Shown: piece after piece, positions 31,565 through 42,840 of the stretch
Layout: the number at the start of each line of letters is the position of its first letter
Numbering within the stretch: the first letter of the stretch is position 1
From: Symsagittifera roscoffensis
Lineage: Eukaryota; Xenacoelomorpha; Acoela; Convolutidae
Direction of reading: 5' to 3'
Assembly: GCF_963678635.1 (NCBI RefSeq)
Contig: NC_087062.1
Coordinates: 53,208,473-53,272,472 of the forward strand
Length of the DNA stretch: 64,000 nucleotides
Notes under the pieces: model-generated
What the model was told of the DNA's origin: nothing
Database searches by the model: none
Seen by the model: only the letters and a program-made list of their open reading frames with translations
Position numbers and translations under genes: made by a program

Positions 31565-31958
31565 TGTCTTGTCCCAAGACTACTGTCCCAAGACCACTGT
31601 CCCAAGACCACTGTCCCAAGACTAGTGTCCCAAGACTACTGTCCCAAGACCACTGTCCCAAGACCACTGTCCCAAGACCACTGTCCCAAGACCACTGTCC
31701 CAAGACCAGTGTCCCAAGACCACTGTCCCAAGACCACTGTCCCAAGAATACTGTCCCAAGACTACTGTCCCAAGACTAGTGTCCCAAGACTGTTTCGTAC
31801 CAAGACTGCTCTGGTCCAAGACTGTCCCAAGACTGCACCGTCCCAAGACTGTCCCAAGACTGCTCTGTCCCGAGACTGTCCCAAGACCGTGTTGCTCCAA
31901 GACTGTCCCCAGACTGCAATGTCCCAAGACTTCTTCGGTACTGTCCCAAGACTTGTCA
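31565..31958. repeat. Minisatellite, 14-bp unit, copy 2
   Basis: Same unit as 24572-25153 but with fewer repeats. The degenerate right part (31790-31958) matches copy 1 closely. The regular left part is shorter, showing length change since duplication. Confidence 0.95.
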
Positions 31959-34900
31959 CTGAGTGTCTGGATGTAGGATCTCTTCTTCTTCGTTGTGGGG
32001 ACTCTTGAACCACTGTACCGTTTACCACCACTTGAGCTCTAGTAAAAATTTTCCCAAAATCCCTATCTTAATGGCCAAAACCCAAATACTGACCCCCCTG
32101 TATTTATCTCCCTCTCGTTGTTTCAGGCTATTTGAAACCCTCAATTCCTCGCAGGTATCTTGTGATCACCTGTTCGTTCGTATACCAACAACAAATATTC
32201 ACCAAAACGTAAAAATTTAAACAGGAAAAATTTCAAAAACAGAGATGAACCCACCTACAATTCAAGGTTGACTGATGTCAATCTTTGTCCGAAAAAATAT
32301 CTGGTACCCGATTGCCACGCGTTTTCCTCCCCCCTGCTAGCGATCTTATGGGGTATCACAAAAACTGTATATGTCCGTTCCCCCCTACCAATCCGACCAG
32401 GGTACCTACCTTAACTCGATGTTAAATTTGGATATCCGCTTCTTATAACCAACGCGTGTAAATATCTAATGTAACTAAATCGACGATGCCGAACAATTAG
32501 TTACTCTAACGTGTCCCCCCTTTTTACAATTTACAACCGCTAACCTCTAACCTAACCAGCCCCCCTTCTAACCTCCCCCCTCTTTAGCCCCCCTCTTAAG
32601 CCGAAAAATCCCTTAAGCGCCGGATGCTAAACTTCTCGAGAGAAAACCGTAGACCTGTTTCCATGCCTGCTTGTGTAAAAACTTCCTCAAAACAATGGGG
32701 CTCCGCTTATCGAATTTTACACTTATCTCCTGTAATGTGATGTGGATTTTAACGATGCCCGTTTGCCCAACTTGAGAACACCCCGGTGCGTCCTCTTCTT
32801 GTTGTAGTGATCCCGTGCTGGTTGTCCGTACTCTAGAACGTGCACTGCACTTGACACCAGCACCACCTTCCCACTTGGCTGGTCCCCTCTTCCAGTCAAG
32901 TCTCCTTGTGGTCCGGTTCAGTCCTTGTGAACCACTTTCCCACTCGGCTGGTCACCTTTTCCAGTCAAGTCTCCTAGTGGTCCGGCTAGGTTTCAAGCTA
33001 TCTGAAAACCCTTAACAACGCCTTCCACTCGGGCACCTTTTTGAAGTCACTGGTTTAGATTGCTAGATTGATCGAAACGATCGGTCTTATAAAACAGTAT
33101 GGGTATACTATTTAATTAATATAAAGGTTTGATCCAACTGATCTGGTATCAAAGTCACTGTCTTTTTGTTTTATGGTTTTTGTTCCTTTTTCTATACTTT
33201 TTTCTTGTTTTTGTTACGCTTTTTGTCTTTTTGCTCGTGTTTTTGTCCCCCTAGTTACCCCCCCCCCCTTACTCGGTTAGCTAGGCCTCGTTCGGAGAGG
33301 GTACCAGGAAGTTTTCTCAAGTTTTCTTAAAAAGCTATCACGGTACAACCGGAAGGTTTACACGTTCCCGCTGAACCGTACCACCGGTACTCTAGAATGG
33401 GCATGCAGCCCGGAGCTGTGTCAAGTGGGTTCGACTCCGTAGTCATGATGTCTTAAAAACACCCAGGAGCGCCATAAAATTACTATGTAGCAGTCGCCTA
33501 CTTCGGTCACATATGAGGCTTAAGAAAAATAGGCCCTATAACCATTGGCTCAAGAGTCAGGGACACTATCTCTTGTGTTTTTCTACCTCAAGAACGGTCG
33601 GAGCCAATTCGGTTCGCTTGCGACATGAGACTAGAACCCGTTACAGCTTAAAGGCCACTACCAAAATATCCCCCCACTCTAGAAAATAAGAACGTCCCCA
33701 TACTAAGGTCTCGAGATACCCAAAATACACGAACGCCGTTAAAAACAGGGACGGAACAATCTGTTAAGTTACTTTTTATTGGACAGTGGAACTTTGATCC
33801 ATTTCAGATGGATCAACCTAAAACTCGCCTTATCTCAAAATAACAATCATAAAACACACTCGAGAAAACTAAGTTTGGAACTCATATGTCGACACACTCG
33901 AGAATAGGGAGTAATTAAATTGATGAGCAACTCGAGAATTAAATAAAATAACTTGAGTAGTTCAATACTAATCAGTTTTAATAAAGGAAATAAGTTTTGA
34001 CTCTAGCATTGAAGTTTTAGTCTGAACCATTGGGGCACTCCAGCTGTCCACCTTTCCGTTGAAGGTTCACTCTAGTTCAGTTCGAATAATTGTACTCTTC
34101 TCTCGTGATTATCTCGTCTCCTATTTCAGGATGAGACGGCTCTACTCGTGTCTTATTTTGTATCTGGAAATTGCGAATAGCAATTTCCTGCTGTTTTCTT
34201 AAGTACTTTCCCGCTATTGTAAAATCTGTCGTTCTGATTTTTCATTTTGTGTTTTCAGTTGTTGCGAGAAAACTGAGCATGACAGGCTCCATTCGAAATT
34301 TTGAAAAATAAAACTTCACTCCAAAATCACGTTTATTCGTGTCCCTCAAGGTCAAACTTCCAGAAATGACCGACTGGCACACTGTCAACTCTCAAGGTCA
34401 GCGGCCACCACTTCGAAATTGCATCTTTGTCCATTCTGGTCGAATGTCACATACTCCCCGGACAGCCCGGTCAATGTCCCCATTGAATCTCGTAGTCTTT
34501 GTAAAAATGGTAGTGTCATCGAACAGAATTTACAAAATGCACGAAATCACTCTTATCCACGTCATATCGACTCACTGCAGAATACAAATGGCATCATACT
34601 ACACTATTATAGCCTTCCAAATTCTCTCACCAATCTGCACTTTCGAGGATATACTTAAGACAAAATATCTTTTCAGACTTCCAATGTCTATGTCCCGATT
34701 TCAAACTTTTTCTTCTAGGTTTAAAAGTGTGGGAACGCAGAAGTCCTGCCAACCCACAAACTAAAATTATCCTACTATGCTTCTTCCCTTCGGAAATTTA
34801 GTTGTTACTTGTCCTGAATGTTAAAACTAAGGAACTCTGTGGTTAGAAGGAACAATGAAATAATCTCCTTCTTCAAGAGATTACCCAAGCCTTTTATGTC

Positions 34901-35265
34901 ACCACAAAGTGATCAGTTGTCCTAGTTGATTAAGACAATCATGCAGGCTGGGGCTGGAATATTTTAACATATTCTTCACTCAAGCCTTTCTAAATAAATA
35001 GTAAGTGTCTCTAAAGCCACTAACTAAAATCATATTGCAAATTTATAAATGCAACAAATTCTTTAATCTCTCTAAACGTTTTCTTTTCAGTTTCAATTGC
35101 AAACTTAGTTGCTTTGTTTCTCATTTGAGTTTTTTGTCACAAACAAATCAATTCTGAGTTTTAACATCTTCTCTTTCGTCTGTTATTTGTTTCTGCTTTT
35201 GTTCGTCGTTTAGAAGTTCTTAAACTGCTAAATTCTTCTAATTTTTTTTCTTTTTGCATCTTGTT
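31959..35265 (-). other. Non-coding stretch, candidate LTR/UTR, copy 2
   Basis: Duplicate of 25154-28450 with scattered substitutions and an insertion near 35081. No gene supported. The plus-strand frames of up to 141 codons here (34339-34764) are conserved only because the whole block is a recent duplicate. Confidence 0.45.
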
Positions 35266-35278
35266 TTTCGGCCATTTG

Positions 35279-37838
35279 TTAATGTTTCGTCTCCTCCTCC
35301 TGCGACAATGACTCCGCACTTTCAGTTTCTGTGTCTTGCAACACGTCGGTAGCTATTCTGACGCTGTTGGAAGCAGTCCTCCAACACTTCTGCTCGTCTA
35401 CTCTTTGTTTACAACAAGATAGAGGATCCACGTTAGATTCTTTATTTCGGCAGAAGCTGTTGTGGAGGCACAACGTCACGTTTCTCTCCAAGATTTCCTT
35501 CAACATCTCTTCCTTTTCCCTTCCTCACATTCGCTTGTTCTAGAAGTTCTCTTCGCGGCGGTGGTCACTGCATTCCGATGAGTTACAAAAGCTCGCTTAA
35601 AAGCTCCTGCTCCAATGTCCAGCTGATACACACTGTACACTCTGCTGTGTTTCGACATATGTTTCTTGGCATACTCGTACAACCATGCAGTCATGTTGGC
35701 TCTAAACCATGGCATCAGTCTTCTTCTGGTCCATCGGAATATTCAAGATTTTGCACATTGTCTCAAAAAGATTTAAATCTTTTAGGCAATCCAATTGCTG
35801 TAACTGTTCTCTCGTCGGCGTCTCCTGTCTATTGTTTTCTTTCACATGAGCTTCCAGCCATCGTATTGCCATCATACCTCCACTATAACTATCGTTATGG
35901 GCAGTGATGAGTCCGGTAAACCCATGGAGAGCAACTCTCCACAGTCCCAGATCAACATCAGATTACTACGCCCGGGGTACCACCATGTTTGTAGCAAGCA
36001 ATCGCAGGGGAACTCATCATGTGTTGACATGATGCTCCTCCAATTACGTTTTCCGGAAGCTTCCAGTAGTGGTTTCACTTCCATCATCACTCGGTGGACT
36101 TCATCATTCTCATCTGCTGCATTGTAATCCGTGACTGTTGATCGTTTCTGCTTTTGTCTTTCAAAGTCACTGAAGTTCCCACTGGCGTATCCCATGAACT
36201 TGTTTCCCAGCATCGATTCTAACTCCTCTTTGGTTCTCTCCGGAACTGCTGAGAATATTTTGCACTTTAACTCATGAGATTTTTCTGACATTCTTGCTAG
36301 TCTTACGCATTTCGGCACTGAGAAGGCTTGATCCAAGATCGTTCTCGTACTCTTCATATCCACCGCTACGAAATGCAATGGGTATCTGCTTTTGCAAATT
36401 GGAGCTAATGTCGATCCCACCAAATATCGCGCTCCCGACGGTTTACGATAAGTTTCATTGTGCCGGATGTTCATTTCCGCCTCGATCGCTTCCCTCCACT
36501 TTCCTATGTGCTTTTGCTCAGTCTGCAAAACTCCTGGAAACACTTCTATACTGATGGCAAGGACCATCTCATGCTTTTGTTCTAGATTCAATAGTGACTT
36601 TCAAGAACCAAACATGCTGTAGAATCCTAGTGCAGTCACTAGATTCACCTCGGTTCCTCCATGGCAATCTGCAATCAGTTCCGTTTCTGCTTTCGCCTTC
36701 ATCACAATGTTCCCAAACAAAATAATCAGTTGCTTGTGTTGCTTCTCCAGGGTCTTTACGAAGTCCAGACCTCCACAGATGTGACCTTCCAGTCCACAGA
36801 CTTCTGCCAGACAGCTACCAGGTTTGACCCAGTCCTCTGGATCCCAGCCAGGCAACTCTACCTTGTCTTCTCCGTTGCCCTTAGAGTCTGTTGTCATCAA
36901 ATTATAGATGATGTTCAGGTCACGCAAGTTACAGTCCGAATTCAGTTCCCTCTGCACATCTTGTGTCGCTCGCAATATCAAATAGGCGCTGGGACTCGGA
37001 CACCATGATGGTTCCATTAGTTTTCACACTACCATCAAACTCGTTCTCAGCAATTCGTCTGAGAATCCCAATCAAAACTCCACTCGGTTGTCCGATTTTG
37101 GCAAAGAAGGTGCAGTCACCTTTTCTTCTAAGACTAGTCCCAGCCTGGTCTGCTGATTAGCAGCGCTTTTTATCGTTGCAATCCTTGACGTCCAGAATCT
37201 TAGCAACACTGCCTGCTCGTAATCATAAAGCAATCGCCTATGTCTTCATTTAGGAAAGGGTTGTACGCTATCCCTATGATTCCGGATATGTAACTGTATG
37301 ATTTCTTCCTGATTGGTCCACAGTATTCACTGGATTTCGGCAGTGCTCCCATAGATTCTTTCGAGAGGCTCAGCTCCTTGTTTGAGAACCTCCTTATTTC
37401 GTCTATTTTCTTCATCGGTTCTAATTCCACGGGTTCTTTCATGTTTACTCGCATTGGTTTGCTCTGATATATGTCCAAAAGAGCTAGCAAGAGCAAGGCT
37501 TTCGTTCGCTCATCGCCTTCCCTTAGCATCTTGACACAATTGCTCAATGCTGGTACTGTAATTTGTTCTATCAAAAATCGAACGAAACAGAGAGCGTCTC
37601 TCCGCTTCGCGCACGCTACTGCTGCTCCTTCTTGGGTCATCAGATCTCTCATACTCGTCCTTAAGAACACCTTCTCCGCTTTCGATCTTTGTCTTTCTTC
37701 CGAGTCATATTCCCCGCGCGTCGGTCCAATCATACACCAAGCGAACCTCAGTTGTAACTCTGTTCTCACATAGGGTATTGCTATCAACGCATGGTTCTTA
37801 TCTCTTCTTCGAAGTATCGCAACTCTATTGCTCTCCAT
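35279..37838 (-). pseudogene. B' (diverged gene B homologue), copy 2
   Basis: Same set of broken frames as copy 1 (37838-37200, 37017-36601, 36591-35872, 35715-35500, 35506-35279) with the same breaks. The decay therefore predates the block duplication. A few amino-acid differences only. Function is unknown. Confidence 0.75.
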
Positions 37839-37932
37839 GGAAGGCTCACTAACTGCTCGATCGTTTCCACGGGCATTTCAGAACATACCAGAGTCCAGTA
37901 TGCCTTCTGCTTCAGGGTGGTGCCTTGCATCA

Positions 37933-38181
37933 TCATCTCCAAATAACCTTCCATGGCACTTTGGCTTCCAGAGCCATCAAGTGTCCTCTGGCCGAATTTT
38001 CGTACTCTAACATATCCATGTATCCACCGGCGGGTTCATCAATCGATACAATATCCGAAACTTTAAGTCGGTTATGTTCCACTGGGACTAGCTGTCCTAC
38101 AACGCTTCCCTTTCCGTGATTCATGGGAGACGGTTTAAAGTCTTTAAGAGTGCTCGCTCCACATTGGCTGAGTATCTCCAT
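37933..38181 (-). pseudogene. A' fragment, copy 2
   Basis: Identical to copy 1 apart from one residue change. It lies upstream of B' copy 2 and next to the 17-bp repeats at 38178-38280. Confidence 0.5.
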
Positions 38182-38280
38182 TTCTAACGTCTCTCCATTT
38201 CTAACGTCTCTCCATTTCTAACGTCTCTCTGCAGATACTCTTTCCACATTGGCTGAGTATCTCCATTTCTAACGTCTCTC
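38178..38280. repeat. 17-bp repeat cluster, copy 2
   Basis: Second occurrence of the TCCATTTCTAACGTCTC cluster. Sequence diverges from copy 1 at about 38292. Confidence 0.85.
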
Positions 38281-38339
38281 AACCTTGGCAAACTCATATG
38301 AATCACGGACTCTTTATATTTCACATAGCTTTTATTCAC

Positions 38340-38549
38340 GGACTAAAAGGAAAACTAGGTTTGTACAAAATGACGAGCCTACCAATTATTACTTACGGAA
38401 CTCCATGCTGCGGAATAAGTAATTAACTTATCGCGGATCTTGAAAAAGTAAAAAAGCGCATATTTAGATGGATAATTCAACTATGTGAAACGTATAAAGA
38501 GTATTAAGCTATAATGCCGATGTTGCCACTACCGATGTTCAAACAGCTG

Positions 38550-38560
<11 letters not shown>
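38340..38560 (+). pseudogene. 3' end of a non-LTR (CR1/Jockey-like) ORF2
   Basis: A plus-strand frame with LYKMTSLPIITYG, then LEKVKKRIFRWI and LPLPMFKQLH, interrupted by stops. This is the typical tail of LINE reverse transcriptases (LYK-ILP-LTYG, Q-R-LR-I). It runs into a (GA)n tract. The same tail occurs at 42290-42510. Confidence 0.75.
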
Positions 38561-38584
<24 letters not shown>

Positions 38585-38890
38585 ATAATCTTCATAAACG
38601 CTCAAAAGGTTCATAACTATACATTTCAGAAAACATAATTGATTGAATAGGGTTAAACAGTTAAAAAACTTCCAGATGCTTTATTTTCAGCTTTTTTTGA
38701 ATTGAATTGTCTCAAAATCAAAGTTTCGAATGTCTTCTCTGATCGAATTCCATTTTGTAGCGGCAATATGATAAAATGATTTGTAAAGAAAACAGTTGAG
38801 CTATGGTTTTCAAAGATGAACTGTGATGTTTTCTCAATCAAATTATAACTTCGTCTATCAAGCTGGATTTCCCGGAGTCGAATTGCTGCG
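38367..38890 (+). repeat. ~0.5-kb LINE-tail repeat, copy 1 (others 38880-39330 partial and 42317-42840)
   Basis: 38367-38890 and 42317-42840 match almost base for base. A more diverged, partial copy follows directly at 38880-39330. Each has the (GA)n tract followed by a segment with CTCAAAAGGTTCATAACTAT. This is a LINE 3' end plus 3' UTR in several copies. Confidence 0.9.
38555..38581. repeat. (GA)n microsatellite; also 38922-38959 and 42501-42533
   Basis: Pure GA repeats of different length at the equivalent place in each of the three LINE-tail copies. Confidence 0.97.
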
Positions 38891-38918
38891 GCTACCGATG
38901 TTTATACAGCTGCTCAAG

Positions 38919-38962
<44 letters not shown>

Positions 38963-39599
38963 ACTATGATCCATAAATGCTCAAAAGGTTGATAGCTATA
39001 CATTTCGGAAATACACAAAAGATTGAATAGGGTTAAACAGTTAGAAAAAAACATGAAAATTAGAAATGACAAACTAAAAATAATGCGCCGCAAAAATTTA
39101 TGTTTTCATTTCTCATGATAATATCTCCAGATGCTATATCTTCAGCTTTTTTTGATTTTAATTGTATTAAAGTCAAAGGTTCGAATGTCTTTTTTGATTG
39201 AATTCCTTTTTGTAGCTTCGATATGGAAAAAAGATTTTTGAAGAAAACAGTTCAGCTATAGTTTTCAAAAATGGTCTTTGATGTTCTCTAAATGAAATTA
39301 TCATTTGCTCTATCAAACTGCATTTTGCCACAAAAGCTTCCTTATTACTTCTATTGTATGCGTACTAATAAAGCAATAGTTTTCATTCTATTGGTTTTTT
39401 TTGCTTTCTTCAGCGACTAGTTTTTACTATGGAGAGATGAAGACGAGTAACCAAAACTACTAATAAAAAGGCATTGGAGAAGCGATTTAAAGGCTGGTTT
39501 GTGTAAATAATGTTTTAAATATCAATAATTTTTATGCTCCCTGCCATTTTTGTAAGACAAATTTGATCTGAGAAATTAGTTGTGAATAGTTATTTATAA

Positions 39600-40030
39600 A
39601 ATTTCCTAGGTATTTGACCTCTGTTTTTTCTTCATTGCTGGATTTCCAGCAAAAAAAAATTCTTTCTTCATGAAGCGATTGTTAATTTTTTTCAAAAGAA
39701 GATAAATACAGTTTTCGAAGCTTTCAGCATAAGTTTTTCCTCTGAAAAAAGGGGCTAATCTGTTCAATGTATTTTTATGCAGTTCTGATAAAGCTGAAAG
39801 TTTTTCTTTTCTAGCTTTCAGAAGTGAAAAATTGTCCGCATACTCTAGTAATTTGATGTCTTTATGAATATGAACTCCATTATCATTTATGTATCAACTG
39901 ATTAAAAGCGCTCCCCTGAGACACCTCTTGCCCTAATTCTAATGCATTCAATAGAAATTTGATAACAGCAACCAGTTGGTTCCGTTTTGTTAAAAATACT
40001 TCCCACAAAAGGTGTGGATTTGTTTAAAAG
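39600..40030 (-). pseudogene. Non-LTR reverse transcriptase remnant, minus strand
   Basis: The minus strand reads IRARGVSQGSAFNQL (normally GVPQGS-LSPLLF), then KLLEYADNFSLLKA (the YADD active-site box, here YADN), then helical sequence. Stops and shifts are present. CR1/Jockey-type clade by look. Confidence 0.7.
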
Positions 40031-40589
40031 TCCAATGTTTCGAGCACCAATTTTTTTAAAGAAGAGAATCGACTAGTACACGAAATCTTAATTCGAAGAA
40101 AATTTAAATCGAAAAAGAAACATTGTATTTAATTAATCAAGTTGCAACAATTGACAAGAGATAACACAGTGCAACGGGCGAAATATTACACGCCATTTTG
40201 TAAGATTAGAAGTTATGATAAATCAGAGCGTAGGCGTATTTTTTAAAAAAAAAATCCTGCTAATAATTTAATAAGATAATGTTTGTTTGTTTGTTTTTCA
40301 GAAAAAAAACTGGGTTTACATAGTAAACTGTAGGTAGAAGAACTGTTTACTCCGCATCAAGAGTATTTTTTTTTCAAATCGAAAGCGGAACACGAGGCCA
40401 CTGCTCACGGTGGAACTCTCATTTGCAAAAAAACTGTTTTGAACGTGTTAAAAAGATTTGAAAGATAATGGGTCAGTAGTAGCATGTAAGATAATTTACG
40501 CAGACTAGATAAATCTCATTCTCGCGTGTTATCTGCAACCATCTAATAGTGAAATTTTCATCACAAAAGCAGATCTATGCATTGTTTTC

Positions 40590-42496
40590 AGAAGTATACA
40601 AAAAAAACTCGATGAAGTAATTGCTTATAGTGATTTCGTTTTACCGAACTTCAACTGGACGAGTCTTTCATCCCATTTAGAAAAAGACGATTTGTTTCTC
40701 GATGATTTAAACAATCAATATTGCTGCAACACAAGTTTGGTTTTCAGACGGGCCTTCTGGATTTGGTCGTAGCCAAAACAAAATCCAGGTCATGAGCTCT
40801 GAAAATAGCAACAAAAAAAATTTAAGTGAAAAAAATTACTCTCTTCTAAATAAATATAACTTAAACGTTAACGTATCACTTTCTTTTACAGAGAAGCTGT
40901 TGCAAAATTTTCGTTTCTAGCTAATGCAATGCAGACTTCCATATGAATCCGAAAAGAGAGAAACTATAAAAAAATCAAAGTTCGAATCCTGCTGTTGGTC
41001 AAATCACAAAAAAACTTAGAATTTCGGTACGATTGGTTGATTCAATAAGATCAAAATATACACCTAAAAGAATGGTGTATATGTTTTGTGTCAACAATTG
41101 TTTCAAAAAACTCGAGCGGATTACTTTCAGAAGACTCTTTGATTACTATTTTGGATAACACAAAATCTCGGTCGAAAACTGCGTGCAAAATTCATCCCGA
41201 TTTTCAGGACGAGGTTGATTCGTTAAAACGTTTAGTTGCTGACCTTGACAAAGTTCAAAACAAACGGAATCTCACCGCAAAAGCTGCTTTTTCTGTTTAT
41301 TTATTTCAAAGCCATGAGAAATCAAATACATCCGAAAAATATTCCCCAATAAAACCTTTGGAGAAATTGACAAGGGAAAAACTAATCTCTTCTTTATCTT
41401 CTTCTTTTCTATCTACCCAGAATCTATAAGTTTGATTAAAAATGATTAGAACGTTTCTTAGAAGGTAGGCGTTCTCAGTACTGTTAATTTATTTAAAGAA
41501 AATTTTGAAATCTGTAATATTTTGGTTACAATCAAGAGCCAAGGGGCTGTTGAATTACCACAACTCTTTACACAAATTTATCTATAAGTGTTATTCACTG
41601 ACTCTTGCAAATGTCTTAGAAAATTTTCCATTGTGGAATTTTGCGGATGATTGGAATCATTTGAAAGCGCGCCCTTACCAGCACCCTTTTCAGAAAAGAC
41701 AGTAAAAGCGTTACAAATAATTACAGACCCGTGTCAATGTCATCATTCGTTTCGAAAAACTCGAGCGGATTACTTTTAGAAGACTCTTTGAGCACTACAG
41801 CTCTTTTTTCAGGTGGCACATTTTGATTTCAGAAAAAATGCCCAACAATGTGTATCAAATATTTCGCGTAAATGTTGAATTCTCGTCAGCTATATGAGTT
41901 ACAGGTAATATCCAGCAGAGGAGTAATTTTGGGCCCGTTTCCTTTCTCGTTTTTGCTAGCGCCTTACCTATGATGAGCGAAAAACTAGTTCTTCTTTTTT
42001 TCATATGATGCAAAATTTGTAACCGTTAAGTGTTGAACATATTCAAAGTGATTTTAAGCAACTGGACCGTGTTAAAATTCAATGCTTTTCATTAAGGATA
42101 AGTTTATTTCGTTATCATGGTCTAAAACTCCAAAGCAAGTATGTTTTGGCAACGAACTCGTTTAATTTGATGCAACACAATCCGTCTTCGGTCTTCTGTT
42201 TTCCAACAACTTACCGCGGAATTTAAATACCAAAAACGTGTGCCCCAAAGCAATTCGCGTTTTTTATATGGTTAAACGACATATGTAGAATAGTAGCGAA
42301 ATTAAATTTGTACAAAATGGTGATCCTACCAATTATTACTAACGTAACTCCATGCTATGGAATAAGTAATTAAGTTATCGCGGATCTTGAAAAAGTAAAA
42401 AGGTGCATATTTAGTTGGATAATTCCACTATGTGAAACGTATAAAGAGTATTAAGCTATAATGCCGATGTTGCCACTACCGATGTTCAAACAGCTG

Positions 42497-42510
<14 letters not shown>
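40590..42510 (+). pseudogene. Degraded non-LTR retrotransposon (CR1/Jockey-like), plus strand
   Basis: Plus-strand traces in order: an endonuclease piece with SDFVLPNFNW (normally GDFNLPNIDW) near 40635; a 113-codon helical stretch at 41088-41429; NNYRPVS near 41720; RT palm pieces at 41800-42250; the tail LYKMVILPIIT near 42305; then the (GA)n 3' end. Multiple frameshifts and stops make it inactive. Confidence 0.7.
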
Positions 42511-42537
<27 letters not shown>

Positions 42538-42840
42538 ATAATCTTCATAAACGCTCAAAAGGTTCATAACTATACATTTCAGAAAACATAATTGATTGAA
42601 TAGGGTTAAACAGTTAAAAAACTTCCAGATGCTTTATTTTCAGCTTTTTTTGAATTGAATTGTCTCAAAATCAAAGTTTCGAATGTCTTCTCTGATCGAA
42701 TTCCATTTTGTAGCGGCAATATGATAAAATGATTTGTAAAGAAAACAGTTGAGCTATGGTTTTCAAAGATGAACTGTGATGTTTTCTCAATCAAATTATA
42801 ACTTCGTCTATCAAGCTGGATTTCCCGGAGTCGAATTGCT

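Larger units (their letters stand above)
31562..38292. repeat. 6.8-kb direct repeat, copy 2
   Basis: Second copy of 24650-31475. Its right end (about 38292) is also the border between the GC-richer element and the AT-rich region with LINE and Penelope-like remnants. Confidence 0.92.
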
